Shown here in pieces: positions 41,196 to 50,385 of a stretch of 64,000 nt of DNA; the first letter of the stretch is position 1; each line of letters opens with the position of its first letter. The position numbers were made by a program, and so were the translations under genes. Source of the DNA: Achromobacter xylosoxidans (lineage in GTDB: Bacteria > Pseudomonadota > Gammaproteobacteria > Burkholderiales > Burkholderiaceae_B). The stretch spans positions 2,046,001 to 2,110,000 of the forward strand of contig NZ_CP061008.1 of NCBI RefSeq assembly GCF_014490035.1. The letters are read 5' to 3'. The notes beneath the pieces were generated by a model. The model saw only the letters and a program-made list of their open reading frames with translations, was not told the origin of the DNA and did not search any database.

Positions 41196-42423
41196 TCCGC
41201 CCCCACGCGAAACTGGCGATGGCGGCAGCCTGCAGGCAGGCCGCCGCCGCCAGGAACCAGAGCAGCGGCTGTCCGGCCTGTTCGGACCATGCCCGCAGCA
41301 TGCCGAACGACGCGGGCGCGAAGGCGTAGGCGCCTTGCGACATGGCGACGATCAGCGGGACCACACGTTGCGCGTCTTCGCGGGCGAACTCTGTCTGCGC
41401 GATCAACGGCGGCAGCGAGGTCGCGTTCCCTATGCCTGAGCCGAACAGCAGAACGCCCAGCCAGATGGCCCAGGCGTGCTCGGCGGCCAACATCAGAATC
41501 AACGAACCGGCGATCTGGATGGCATAGGCCAGGCAGGCGACTTTGCGCCGGTCCGTGCCGGCAGGCATCAGCCAACCGACGAGCGTGCGCCCGCCTATGG
41601 CCGCGGCCGTGGCCAGGCCCATTGCCAGGCCGGCAGTCTGCGCACCCAGCAGCGGCGCCAGCAGGGACAGCAGATGCGCGATCAGACCGATCTGGGCGAA
41701 CAGGCCCAGCGCCATGCCGGCAGCCAAGGTGAGAAAGGCGCGGTTGCGCCACAGGTCCGCCACCGGCGCGGGCGGGGCGATGCCTGCCGCAGCCGCCGGC
41801 GCCTGAGTCGCAGCGCAAGCGCCATCCGGCTCTTGGCCGAGCTGTTGCGGCGTCAGGGCAAACACCTGGCGCGACAGCACGGCGATCACCGCCACCATCG
41901 CCGCGCCCACCCACAAGGCCGCCTGGTCAAATCCCGCCTGGCCGATCAGGTAAACCCACAAGGGCGAAAAGACGATGCCGCCGACGCTGGCGCCGTTGTA
42001 GGCCATGCCCAGCGCGGCGGGGCGGCGGCGCACGAACCAGGGTGAGATCAACGCATTGACGGCGGCGGCTCCCAATGTCACCCAGCCCATGCCCGAGAAC
42101 AGCGCGGCTGCGTAGAGCTGCCAGGGCTGCGCGGCCGTGGCCCAGCCGCCCACGCCGAACGCCAGCAGCACGGCGCCGCCCAGCGTGACTGCCGGCACGC
42201 CGCAGCGCCGGTACAGACGCGGCAGGTTGGCGACCACCACGGTGCCGCAAAGAAAGTGCAGCGTGACGGCGCCGGATACCAGGGCCACGCCCCAGCCTGT
42301 ACGCTGCGCCACGGCATGCAGGAAGACGGGCGGGCCGTAGAAGCCGACGCCCCAGCCGAAGATCGCCAGCACGAAGGTGGCGTAAAGCACTGTCCAGCCG
42401 AAGAATTTCCGGGATGCGGGCAT
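41155..42423 (-). CDS. MFS transporter
   Basis: The 422-residue protein has 12 hydrophobic segments beginning FFGWTVLYATFVLAIFGWGVGFYGPPVFL and a large central loop (GQEPDGACAATQAPAAAAGIAPPAP). It resembles MFS permeases of the oxalate/formate or YcxA-like type; the substrate is unknown. It is divergent from an ArsR-type regulator with a long palindrome in between, so that regulator probably controls it. Confidence 0.85.
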   Translation of the reverse strand: MPASRKFFGWTVLYATFVLAIFGWGVGFYGPPVFLHAVAQRTGWGVALVSGAVTLHFLCGTVVVANLPRLYRRCGVPAVTLGGAVLLAFGVGGWATAAQPWQLYAAALFSGMGWVTLGAAAVNALISPWFVRRRPAALGMAYNGASVGGIVFSPLWVYLIGQAGFDQAALWVGAAMVAVIAVLSRQVFALTPQQLGQEPDGACAATQAPAAAAGIAPPAPVADLWRNRAFLTLAAGMALGLFAQIGLIAHLLSLLAPLLGAQTAGLAMGLATAAAIGGRTLVGWLMPAGTDRRKVACLAYAIQIAGSLILMLAAEHAWAIWLGVLLFGSGIGNATSLPPLIAQTEFAREDAQRVVPLIVAMSQGAYAFAPASFGMLRAWSEQAGQPLLWFLAAAACLQAAAIASFAWGRITPARRGGQPARP

Positions 42424-42451
42424 GGGTGTCCGGGCAGGCCGGCTGCTGTCT

Positions 42452-42492
42452 TGTTGTGTTGAGTCGCAGTATGCTTGACTCTGCACACAACA
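42452..42492. promoter_or_regulatory. Palindromic operator between MFS and ArsR genes
   Basis: The arms TGTTGTGT and ACACAACA, with inner GAGTC and GACTC, form a 41-bp interrupted palindrome midway in the 88-bp divergent promoter gap. It is a likely binding site for the ArsR-type protein. Confidence 0.65.
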
Positions 42493-42511
42493 CTTTGGTC
42501 TGTGACGAATC

Positions 42512-43249
42512 ATGGAATCCGAGTTCGCCGACATCAATCTTTCCGCCGTGGCTGGCGCCATCGCCGATCCGGCCCGCGCCCGCATGCTGTGCGTGCTGCT
42601 GGACGGCCGCGCGCGCACCGCGACCGAACTGGCGGCTGCCGCCGACATCGGCGCCTCCACCGCCAGCAGCCATTTCCTGCGCCTGCGGGAACAAGGGCTG
42701 GTGGAAATGGCCGTGCAGGGCAAGCACCGCTACTACCGCCTGGCCAACAGCGAGGTCGGACACGCGCTGGAGGCCTTGCTGGTGGTGGCTGGCGCGGAAC
42801 GCGTGCCGTTCAAACCCAGCACGCCGTCGGCGCTGCGGGAGGCGCGCACCTGTTATGACCACATGGCGGGCACGCTGGCCGTGCGCATCCATGACGCCAT
42901 GCTGTCGCGCCAATGGCTTACGGCGGACGGGCGCGATTACCTGCTGACGCCGTTGGGCGAGGCGGCGCTGGCGCAGATAGGCGTGGACGTGTCGCAGGCG
43001 CGCCAACGCCGGCGGCGCTTCGCCTGTTCCTGCCTGGACTGGAGCGAGCGCCGCTCGCATCTGGGCGGCGCCTTGGGCGCGGCGCTGTTGGAGGCGCTGA
43101 CGCGCCGGGGGTGGATCAGCAAGGATCTGGATTCACGTGCGCTGAGCGTCACGAAAAAGGGCGAAAAGCAGTTTCCCGCTTTCTTTGGACCGGCCGGTGA
43201 GCAGCCGGCCGCAGCGACTGCGCAGCACGACCGCCATGTTGCGGCTTGA
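42512..43249 (+). CDS. ArsR-family transcriptional regulator
   Basis: The 245-residue protein starts with an ArsR winged helix (VAGAIADPARARMLCVLLDGRARTATELAAAADIGASTASSHFLRLREQGLVEMAVQGKHRYYRL). It has an extended C-terminal part with a Cys pair (RRRRFACSCLDWSERRSHLGGALGAALL), a build known from ArsR proteins that sense organic ligands or metals. It is divergent from the MFS gene. Confidence 0.85.
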   Translation: MESEFADINLSAVAGAIADPARARMLCVLLDGRARTATELAAAADIGASTASSHFLRLREQGLVEMAVQGKHRYYRLANSEVGHALEALLVVAGAERVPFKPSTPSALREARTCYDHMAGTLAVRIHDAMLSRQWLTADGRDYLLTPLGEAALAQIGVDVSQARQRRRRFACSCLDWSERRSHLGGALGAALLEALTRRGWISKDLDSRALSVTKKGEKQFPAFFGPAGEQPAAATAQHDRHVAA

Positions 43250-43475
43250 AGCCGCAACAAGGTGTGCATATGCAACAGATCTAGGGAAATCCCCGTGAAC
43301 CTGTGCGGCGGCGGGTCGCGACAGCATCCCGCGTCGCGCCGCAAGCCGCGCCAACCCTGGCCATGCGGTGCGCAGGTGCTTCGCGCGCAGCGTCCTCAAA
43401 AAACGGGGACACAATTCTTGCGCTGCAACAGTGTTTCTATTTTCTGCCTACGTTACAAAACATATCCGAACTGTC

Positions 43476-43793
43476 ATGGACAAGCGGGGTATGCTGGGTC
43501 GCAGAAAGAGGGCATCCGAAGTGCATCAGAACAACTTGATCTACAAGGGATACCGGCTGACGGCCAAAGTGTCCCGGGGCGCAGACGCCGAGGTTCAGGC
43601 GCAATCCAGCGGCCCCGTATTCATAGCGTCGGTGATGGTGGTCCAGGCAGGCGCCGTGCTCGAAGGCGGCGACGAATATCCGGTTCCGCGTTTTGCCGAG
43701 GGCGGCTTTGTCTACAGTCCGCGCGAAGCGGTGCATGCAGCGATCCTGCACGGCCGCGAAATCGTCGACGGCCTGACCAACCTGCCAGCCTGA
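43476..43793 (+). CDS. Small hypothetical protein
   Basis: About 105 residues: LIYKGYRLTAKVSRG, GPVFIASVMVVQAGAVLEGGDEYPVPRFAEGGFVYSPREAVHAAILHGREIVDGL. It looks like a compact alpha/beta protein of unknown role. The start is uncertain; ATGs at 43476 and 43491 both lack a clear ribosome site. Confidence 0.6.
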   Translation: MDKRGMLGRRKRASEVHQNNLIYKGYRLTAKVSRGADAEVQAQSSGPVFIASVMVVQAGAVLEGGDEYPVPRFAEGGFVYSPREAVHAAILHGREIVDGLTNLPA

Positions 43794-43800
43794 CGCCGTC

Positions 43801-44565
43801 CTAGCCGGAAAAGACTTCCCGCCAATCGCGCGTCTTGGCCAGCGTCTGCACGGTCGCGGACTGTTCCAGGATGGTCACGGCTTTCTTGAATTCCTCGGCC
43901 GAGGCGCCGTCCTCCAGGATGACCATGCGCGAGTTGCGCGCGTCCGCCATCTTCACGTCCGACATCTTGCCGTGGGTCTGGTAGACCTGCGTCCAGTCCA
44001 TTTTCTTGCCGGCCTTCAGGGCGATCGGTTCGATGTACGTCAGCGCGGTGCTGCTGGCGGCGCGCACGGCGAAGGCGAAATCGGCCGTGTGGCCGCTGCT
44101 GCCCTTGGCGCGCGCGCCCTTGACCATGCGGTTCACGCCCACGCCCGCCGTCAACGCCCGTCCGACCTGCGCGCGGAAGCGCAGCTGGCTGAACTTCGGC
44201 ATCCACTTGGCGCACTGGAACGACAGGGCCATCGCCAGCTTGACCGCGTCCCACAGCGCTTCCTGCAGCTGTTCGTTGGGACCGCTGGCGACGATGGCGC
44301 CGTCGCGGTCGAAGTGCGCCAGGCTGACGCCCGGCGTTTCATTCAGGATGTCGATGCGCTTGGCCGCCAGGTCGATGCCATAGCTGGACGCGTGCATCGC
44401 GGTCTCACAGGCGTCGGTGAGGTAGAACGTGGACTCGTCGGGATGCGCGATGAAGAAGGCCGCATGCTGCCCGTCCAGGCCCAGGGTCATGGGCGATATG
44501 GCGCGGATGGCGTGCTCGCCCGCCGGCAGGACGGTCCAGCCGGAGGCTTCCAGGAAAGTGCTCAT
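43801..44565 (-). CDS. DUF1828-type protein
   Basis: The 254-residue protein has an N-terminal region typical of DUF1828 (LGLDGQHAAFFIAHPDESTFYLTDACETAMHASSYGIDL, ILNETPGVSLAHFDRDGAIVASG) and a C-terminal half (LTYIEPIALKAGKKMDWTQVYQTHGKMSDVKMADARNSRMVIL) like the companion DUF1829 part. Such proteins are scattered in mobile and defence-linked loci; biochemical role unknown. It shares an ATGA junction with the gene at 44562-45098. Confidence 0.65.
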   Translation of the reverse strand: MSTFLEASGWTVLPAGEHAIRAISPMTLGLDGQHAAFFIAHPDESTFYLTDACETAMHASSYGIDLAAKRIDILNETPGVSLAHFDRDGAIVASGPNEQLQEALWDAVKLAMALSFQCAKWMPKFSQLRFRAQVGRALTAGVGVNRMVKGARAKGSSGHTADFAFAVRAASSTALTYIEPIALKAGKKMDWTQVYQTHGKMSDVKMADARNSRMVILEDGASAEEFKKAVTILEQSATVQTLAKTRDWREVFSG

Positions 44566-45098
44566 AGGATCAGTTCGATTTGGCGGCCTTTGAGGGGATG
44601 CGCGAATCCGCCGGTGAGCGTCAGGTTCGCCCGCGGCAGGAAGTATTGCATCAGCGCGCCGATATTCTGCAGGGCAGGCACGATGGGCTCGGCGTAGCCT
44701 TCGCCATCGTCCACCCAGATGTGTTCATGGCTGCGGTCCGCAAGCGGCTTGCGGTACTGTGGCCGGCCTTCGCCCACCAGGCTGGTATGGAAGGAGTCGT
44801 CGGTGTCCACGCCGAACACGCGGTGCGGACCCACGAAGAGGCTGGCGCAGAACGCCTCGGCCAGGAAAATGGTGGCCTGGCCATGCACTGCCGTGCGCGC
44901 GCCGCGATAGGTGGCGCGGAAGATCACGTCTTCGCGCACTTCACCCTTGACCCGGCAGGCACAGGCGAATTCCATCCATTGGAGATTGCTGGCGGCGGGC
45001 TTGGGGACCCAGGCGATCGGTTTTACGGTTTCCTTGGGTTCGGCAAGAATCTCTTGCACCTCATCAACGGTGATTAACGGTTCGAACTTGTTGGCCAT
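44562..45098 (-). CDS. Hypothetical protein coupled to the DUF1828 gene
   Basis: The 178-residue protein reads EFACACRVKGEVREDVIFRATYRG, EAFCASLFVGPHRVFGVDTDD, HEHIWVDDGEGYAEPIVPALQNIGALMQYFLPRANL. It looks like a globular beta-rich protein without a known motif. Coupled translation with the DUF1828 protein suggests that the two act together; a two-gene antiphage or toxin-type unit is possible but only inferred. Confidence 0.55.
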   Translation of the reverse strand: MANKFEPLITVDEVQEILAEPKETVKPIAWVPKPAASNLQWMEFACACRVKGEVREDVIFRATYRGARTAVHGQATIFLAEAFCASLFVGPHRVFGVDTDDSFHTSLVGEGRPQYRKPLADRSHEHIWVDDGEGYAEPIVPALQNIGALMQYFLPRANLTLTGGFAHPLKGRQIELIL

Positions 45099-45281
45099 GG
45101 AACTGATCTAGGGTCTTGGAAATGCGCGCGCCGGGCAGCGCGCCTGGCAAACGCCGCGCGGCGGCGGGCGCACGCGCAACACTGCGAGGGGGCGTAATCT
45201 TACAAGATGAAGACTGCGCCGCCCGTTTTGCTGTATGGATGTACAGCGCAACCAGCGGCGCATCGAGGCTTGTTCACGCGG

Positions 45282-46136
45282 CTATAGCGAGCTGGCGCCG
45301 AACGTGTCGCACTGCTTGATGCTGCCGCTCTCCAGCCCGCGCTTGAACCAGCGCACGCGCTGGGCCGACGAGCCGTGGGTGAAGGAGTCGGGCACCACAT
45401 AGCCCTGGCTCTGCTTTTGCAGGCGGTCGTCGCCGATCGCGGTGGCGGCGGTCAGGGCTTCTTCCACGTCGCCGCTTTCCAGTATGTTGCGCGCCGCATT
45501 GGCGCGCTGCGCCCACAGGCCGGCGAAGCAGTCGGCCTGCAGTTCCATGCGCACCGACAGGGCATTGGCCTGCGCAGGATTGCGGCGGCGCAGATTGTCC
45601 ACCTGGTCCGAGATGCCCAGCAGATGCTGGACGTGATGGCCGACCTCGTGCGCGATGACATAGGCCTGGGCGAAATCGCCCGGCGCCTTGAAGCGGTTCT
45701 GCAATTCGTCGAAGAACGCCAGGTCGATGTACACCTTGCTGTCGCCCGGGCAGTAGAACGGCCCCATGGCCGACTGTCCGGTGCCGCAGGCCGTGGGCGT
45801 GGCGCCGCGGAACAGCACCAGCTTGGGCGCCACATATTGGCGGTTCAGGTCCTTCTGGAAAATGGCGCTCCAGGTGTCTTCGGTTTCGCCCAGCACCTTC
45901 GAGACGAACACTGCCTGCTTGTCGTTGGCGGGCGGACGGGTGGCGGGGCCCTGCTGTTGCTGCACGGGCGGGCCTTCGGCCATTTGCAGGACCACGCTGG
46001 GATCCACGCCGAAATACATGGCGACCAGGGCCAGCACGATCGTGCCTATGCCGATGGTGCCGCGGCCGCCGATGCGTGGGCCGCCTGCGCGGCGGTCTTC
46101 CACATTGTCGCTTTCGCGCGAGTCATCAAGGCGCAT
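45282..46136 (-). CDS. ypfJ: YpfJ-family neutral zinc metallopeptidase
   Basis: The 284-residue protein has an N-terminal membrane helix ([19 protein letters not shown]) and a zinc-protease domain with the HExxH motif in [16 protein letters not shown]. Further conserved parts are [32 protein letters not shown] (third ligand Glu region) and [18 protein letters not shown]. It is anchored with the catalytic part outside the cytoplasm. Substrate unknown. Confidence 0.9.
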   Translation of the reverse strand: MRLDDSRESDNVEDRRAGGPRIGGRGTIGIGTIVLALVAMYFGVDPSVVLQMAEGPPVQQQQGPATRPPANDKQAVFVSKVLGETEDTWSAIFQKDLNRQYVAPKLVLFRGATPTACGTGQSAMGPFYCPGDSKVYIDLAFFDELQNRFKAPGDFAQAYVIAHEVGHHVQHLLGISDQVDNLRRRNPAQANALSVRMELQADCFAGLWAQRANAARNILESGDVEEALTAATAIGDDRLQKQSQGYVVPDSFTHGSSAQRVRWFKRGLESGSIKQCDTFGASSL

Positions 46137-46222
46137 ACTGTTTCTCCGGGCGGGTCGGCGTTCCCGCCATTTTGCATCGCCGCTCTGTACTGAGCGGCCT
46201 TCAAGAGTGTTAGGATAAACCC

Positions 46223-46849
46223 ATGGCCTTGTATTTCGATATTCATCCCGCGAATCCGCAACCGCGCCTGCTGAAGCAGGCGGCCCAATGGCTGGCCGAT
46301 GGCGGGCTGGTCGCGGTGCCTACCGATTCGAGCTATGCCGTGGTCGCGCGGCTGGACGACAAGAACGCCGCCGACGGACTGCGGCGGTTGCGTGGCCTGG
46401 ACGAACGCCATCATCTCACGCTGCTGTGCCGCGACCTGGCCGAAATCGGCCACTTCGCGCGCGTCGACAACCGCCAGTACCGCCTGCTGAAAGCCGCGAC
46501 GCCGGGACCCTGGACCTTCATCCTGGAAGCCACCAAGGAAGTGCCGCGCCGCGTTTCGCATCCGTCGCGCAAGACCATCGGCATCCGGGTACCGGACCAT
46601 CCCGTCATGCTGGGCCTGCTGGAGCAGGTGGGGGCGCCCTTGCTGTCCACCACGCTCATCCCCAAGGACGAGACCGAAGCGTTGAACGACGCGGAAGAAA
46701 TCCGCGAACGCTATGAGCACTCCCTGGCGGCCATCATCGACGCGGGCGCTTGCCCGCAATCGCCCACCACCGTGATCGACCTCACCGGCGACGACCCGGT
46801 GGTTGTGCGCGTCGGACGCGGCGATCCTGCCACCCTCGGTCTTGCCTGA
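46223..46849 (+). CDS. yciO: Sua5/YciO/YrdC-family protein (YciO type)
   Basis: The 208-residue protein has the YrdC-like dsRNA/ATP-binding fold: [79 protein letters not shown]. The start [13 protein letters not shown] is typical of YciO rather than TsaC. Family members act in or near threonylcarbamoyl-AMP chemistry; the precise role of YciO is less clear. It is followed by the site-2 protease gene. Confidence 0.85.
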   Translation: MALYFDIHPANPQPRLLKQAAQWLADGGLVAVPTDSSYAVVARLDDKNAADGLRRLRGLDERHHLTLLCRDLAEIGHFARVDNRQYRLLKAATPGPWTFILEATKEVPRRVSHPSRKTIGIRVPDHPVMLGLLEQVGAPLLSTTLIPKDETEALNDAEEIRERYEHSLAAIIDAGACPQSPTTVIDLTGDDPVVVRVGRGDPATLGLA

Positions 46850-46918
46850 GCGCGCCCGCCGCGCCGATCTGCACGCCGGCATGCGCCGGCGCGCGGCTCA
46901 TCTACAATCCGGTTCGCC

Positions 46919-47566
46919 ATGAATGACATCATCCAAACCATTGCGGTCTACGCGATACCGGTCATCTTCGCCATCACCTTGCACGAAGCCGCGCACGGCT
47001 ACGTCGCGCGGATGTTCGGCGACCCCACGGCCTATCAGGCTGGACGCGTCAGCCTGAATCCCGCGCGGCACATCGATCCGGTCGGCACGCTGCTGGTGCC
47101 GGTGGCGATCCTGCTGGCCTCCAAGCTTTTGGGCAGTCCGGGCATGCTGTTCGGCTGGGCCAAGCCCGTGCCGGTGGATTTCGGCCGCTTGCGCCGGCCC
47201 AAGCAGGACATGCTGTGGGTGGCGCTGGCGGGACCCGCCGCCAACCTGTTCATGGCCGTCCTGTGGGCGTTTTCGCTGCGCATCTTCCTGGAGTCCGGCC
47301 TGCAGGAATCGTTCTGGTTCGAAATGGCCGTGGCCGGCGTGAACGTCAACCTGGTGCTGATGGCCTTGAACCTGCTGCCCATCCTGCCGTTGGACGGGGG
47401 ACGCATCCTCTTCAGCCTGCTGCCCAACCGCCTGGCCTGGCAATACTCGAAAATAGAGCCGTATGGCCTGGTGATCGTCGTCATCTTGCTGGTGACGGAT
47501 GTGCTCTGGCTATTGATGCGGCCGGTACTCTCCCTGGGGACGACCATCGTCCAGTGGTTTCTGTAG
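46919..47566 (+). CDS. Site-2 protease family membrane peptidase (M50)
   Basis: The 215-residue protein has the M50 zinc motif in FAITLHEAAHGYVARMFGD and the second motif NLLPILPLDGGRIL, with several membrane helices. M50 proteins cleave substrates within the membrane. It is of the short type without PDZ domains, resembling housekeeping homologues encoded near dapA in Burkholderiales. Confidence 0.85.
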   Translation: MNDIIQTIAVYAIPVIFAITLHEAAHGYVARMFGDPTAYQAGRVSLNPARHIDPVGTLLVPVAILLASKLLGSPGMLFGWAKPVPVDFGRLRRPKQDMLWVALAGPAANLFMAVLWAFSLRIFLESGLQESFWFEMAVAGVNVNLVLMALNLLPILPLDGGRILFSLLPNRLAWQYSKIEPYGLVIVVILLVTDVLWLLMRPVLSLGTTIVQWFL

Positions 47567-47581
47567 GATTTCAGCCAATAT

Positions 47582-47597
47582 CCGTTAAACTTAACGG
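47582..47597. promoter_or_regulatory. Palindrome upstream of dapA
   Basis: CCGTTAA-AC-TTAACGG is a perfect 7-bp dyad 57 bp before the dapA start. It may be an operator or overlap the promoter. Confidence 0.4.
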
Positions 47598-47653
47598 TTT
47601 CTTTGATTCTGGCCCTGGGGCATCCCGCCACGGGGTTTTGGAGCCCTACATTT

Positions 47654-48559
47654 ATGGCATCCCCTGCAACCGCCGCAGGCGTTAATTTCCAAGGCAGCAT
47701 GGTGGCTCTGGTCACTCCCATGCAGCCCGACGGCAGTCTGGACTACGCGGCCTACCGGTCGCTGATTGACTGGCATATCCAGGAAGGAACCGACGCACTG
47801 GTGGTGGTCGGCACCACCGGGGAGTCGCCCACGGTCTCCATGGAAGAACATGCGGAGCTGATCCGCGTTGCGGTCGAACACGCTGCGGGCCGCATTCCGG
47901 TCATCGCCGGCGTGGGCGCCAACTCCACCGACGAAGCCATCCACCTGACGCGCCACGCCAAGGCCGTGGGCGCGCAGGCTGGCCTGTCGGTCGTTCCCTA
48001 TTACAACAAGCCCTCGCAAGAAGGTTTGTACCGTCACTTCCGCACCATCGCGGAAGCCGTCGATCTGCCCACCATCCTGTACAACGTGCCGGGCCGTACC
48101 GTTGCCGACATGAGCAACGAAACGGTCCTGCGCCTGGCGCAGGTGCCGGGCATCATCGGCATCAAGGACGCCACGGGCGATATCGCCCGCGGCGGCCTGC
48201 TGCTGCGCGAAGCGCCGGCCAGCTTCCAGGTCTTCAGCGGCGATGACCCCACCGCCGCCGCCCTGATCCTGCTGGGCGCGCGCGGCAATATTTCCGTTAC
48301 GGCCAACGTGGCGCCCAAGCTCATGCGTGAGCTCTGTGCCGCCGCCCTGGCCGGCAATGTGCCGAAGGTGCGTGAACTTAACGCGTACCTGGCGCGTCTG
48401 AACAAGGCTTTGTTCGTGGAAGCCAACCCCATCCCCGTCAAGTGGGCGTTGGCCGAAATGGGCCGCAGCGCACTGGGCTACCGGCTGCCGCTGGTTGAGC
48501 TGGGGGCGCAGCACCACGCGACCGTGCGCGCCGCGCTCCAGGAAACGGGCCTGCTCTAA
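47654..48559 (+). CDS. dapA: 4-hydroxy-tetrahydrodipicolinate synthase
   Basis: The 301-residue enzyme condenses pyruvate with aspartate semialdehyde in lysine/diaminopimelate synthesis. It shows the DHDPS signatures [17 protein letters not shown] and [17 protein letters not shown] (active-site Tyr), and the Schiff-base Lys in [10 protein letters not shown]. The start at 47654 fits the family length. It is followed 17 bp later by bamC, the common arrangement in proteobacteria. Confidence 0.95.
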   Translation: MASPATAAGVNFQGSMVALVTPMQPDGSLDYAAYRSLIDWHIQEGTDALVVVGTTGESPTVSMEEHAELIRVAVEHAAGRIPVIAGVGANSTDEAIHLTRHAKAVGAQAGLSVVPYYNKPSQEGLYRHFRTIAEAVDLPTILYNVPGRTVADMSNETVLRLAQVPGIIGIKDATGDIARGGLLLREAPASFQVFSGDDPTAAALILLGARGNISVTANVAPKLMRELCAAALAGNVPKVRELNAYLARLNKALFVEANPIPVKWALAEMGRSALGYRLPLVELGAQHHATVRAALQETGLL

Positions 48560-48576
48560 ATATCGTGAGGATACGT

Positions 48577-49701
48577 ATGAACAAGCGTCATGCCGGTTTG
48601 TCGGCATTGATGTCTCTGGTGTTGTTGGCCGGTTGCAGTGAGGTCAATCAATTCCTGGGCAATGAAGAGTCCGTCAACTACAAGAGCGCCGTCACCCAGC
48701 GTGGGGAGCCGCTCAGCATTCCCCCCGACCTGACCCAGGCCAACAGCGATCCGCGCTATCGCGCGCCCGCTTCGGGCTCCACCACTTATTCGCAGTTCCA
48801 GCAACAGGGCCAGGCGCAAGCTTCCCAGCCCAAGACCAGCAACGTGCTCCCCGGCCGCCAGGACATGCGTGTCGAGCGTGACGGCGACCTGCGCTGGCTG
48901 GTCGTGGACCGTGCTCCCGAAGACGTGTTCCCGCGTCTGGTGGACTTCTGGACCGAAAGCGGTTTCACCGTGGCAAGCAACAACCCGAGCGCAGGCCTGA
49001 TCGAAACCGACTGGGCAGAAAACCGCGCCAAGATCCCGGAAAGCTGGCTGCGCCAAGCGTTGGGCGCGGTGCTGGAGTCGGCCTGGGACAGCGGCGAGCG
49101 CGAGAAATTCCGTACGCGCGTCGAACGCGTGAACGGCCACACCGAGGTCTACGTCAGCCATCGCCAGATGCTTGAGAAGCGCGTCGGCGCCGACGGCATG
49201 CAGGTGCAATGGCAGAACGGCAAGGAAGACCCGGGCCTGAACGCCGCCATGCTGGCGCGCATGATGGTCTATCTGGGCTCCGACGTCGACAACGCCCGCA
49301 AGCTGGTGCAGCAGGCCGAGGCCGCGCCGCAGAAACCCGCCGTGCAGCAGGACGTCCGCGCCCAGGGTGCCTCGCTGCTCGTTGCCGAATCGTACGACCG
49401 CGCCTGGCGCCGTGTCGGCGTGGCGCTGGATGGCGGCGGCTTCGCCGTGGACGACCGCGACCGCTCCGCTGGCGACTACTTCGTCCGCTATGTCGACACC
49501 GACACGGGCGAAAAGATGGAGCAGCCGGGCTTCTTCAGCCGCATGTTCTCGGGCGACAAGAAGGCCGAGGCGCCTCAGTACCGTATCCACCTGGCCGCCA
49601 GCGGCGACCAGACCGTGGTGACCGTGCTGGATGCCAATGGCGCGCGCGACAATAGCGCCACCGCCCAGCGTCTGCTGAGCGTGCTGAAGGACAAGATGTA
49701 A
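48577..49701 (+). CDS. bamC: Outer membrane assembly lipoprotein BamC
   Basis: The 374-residue lipoprotein has a signal ending LVLLAGCSEVNQFL and the BamC N-terminal segment (VNYKSAVTQRGEPLSIPPDLTQ) that packs on BamD. Two helix-grip domains follow (DLRWLVVDRAPEDVFPRLVDFW; SLLVAESYDRAWRRVGVAL). It is part of the BAM complex that folds outer-membrane proteins. GAGG precedes the ATG at 48577, and a strong terminator follows. Confidence 0.95.
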   Translation: MNKRHAGLSALMSLVLLAGCSEVNQFLGNEESVNYKSAVTQRGEPLSIPPDLTQANSDPRYRAPASGSTTYSQFQQQGQAQASQPKTSNVLPGRQDMRVERDGDLRWLVVDRAPEDVFPRLVDFWTESGFTVASNNPSAGLIETDWAENRAKIPESWLRQALGAVLESAWDSGEREKFRTRVERVNGHTEVYVSHRQMLEKRVGADGMQVQWQNGKEDPGLNAAMLARMMVYLGSDVDNARKLVQQAEAAPQKPAVQQDVRAQGASLLVAESYDRAWRRVGVALDGGGFAVDDRDRSAGDYFVRYVDTDTGEKMEQPGFFSRMFSGDKKAEAPQYRIHLAASGDQTVVTVLDANGARDNSATAQRLLSVLKDKM

Positions 49702-49740
49702 GACCAGACGGTTCTGCGCTCACGCGCAGGCCCGCACAAG

Positions 49741-49768
49741 AGAGGCCCCTGCGGGGGCCTCTTTTTTT
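49741..49768 (+). terminator. Terminator after bamC
   Basis: AGAGGCCCC-TGC-GGGGGCCTCT followed by seven T, 40 bp after the stop. Confidence 0.85.
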
Positions 49769-49868
49769 GTCGGACACGCTTTGAGGTTCTTGCGTGCCGC
49801 AGGGAGGGCGAGCTTCGCGCCGCGAGGGCGTGCGTTTGCCGCACCTTGCGCATATGCCCTCCGGGCGC

Positions 49869-49902
49869 AAAAAAGCCCCGGCTGCAAAGCCGGGGCTTTT
49901 TC
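49869..49902. terminator. Bidirectional terminator
   Basis: AGCCCCGGC-TGCAAA-GCCGGGGCT flanked by six A and five T. It serves the leftward lipoprotein gene at 49941. Confidence 0.75.
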
Positions 49903-49940
49903 TTGCGTCCTCAGAGCGGGGGTTCGTCGCTGAGTTTTTA

Positions 49941-50168
49941 TTAGGACGCGGGCGTGGTCGAGCCGCCCGGGGTGGTCGAACCGCCACCCGGCGTGGTGTT
50001 GGGCGTGGGCGCCGGAGCCGGCGAGGTGGCCGGGGGCGTCGTGGAGGGGGCGGGCGTGCTTGCGCCCGGAGCGGGGTTGGTCGCGGGCGCCGGGGCATCT
50101 TCCTTCTTGTTGCAGGCGCTCAGCGCGACGGCCAGCACCGAGGCAATAATCAAGGTTTTGCTCATCAT
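49941..50168 (-). CDS. Small Pro/Thr-rich lipoprotein
   Basis: The 75-residue lipoprotein has a signal ending VLAVALSAC and a low-complexity tail of Pro, Thr, Ala and Gly (TPGGGSTTPGGSTTP). AGGAG lies seven bases before the first ATG. The tail may extend through or along the peptidoglycan; function unknown. Confidence 0.75.
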   Translation of the reverse strand: MMSKTLIIASVLAVALSACNKKEDAPAPATNPAPGASTPAPSTTPPATSPAPAPTPNTTPGGGSTTPGGSTTPAS

Positions 50169-50385
50169 TTTTAGACTCCTGTAGATGACGACTCTTGAAA
50201 CCCCATTAGGGGAAACCAGAAGTCAGGCTACAGGAACACGCGGGCGCAACGCGTATGAAATTTAAAAAGGTCGCATCCCAACGGCAACAAACCTTTCAGC
50301 TTCGTGTTATCTCTTTCTTGATGTGTCCCGCGTATCAGACCTGATTTCCTTCTGTACAGGACTGATACGGGGCCGTGTCGGGATG

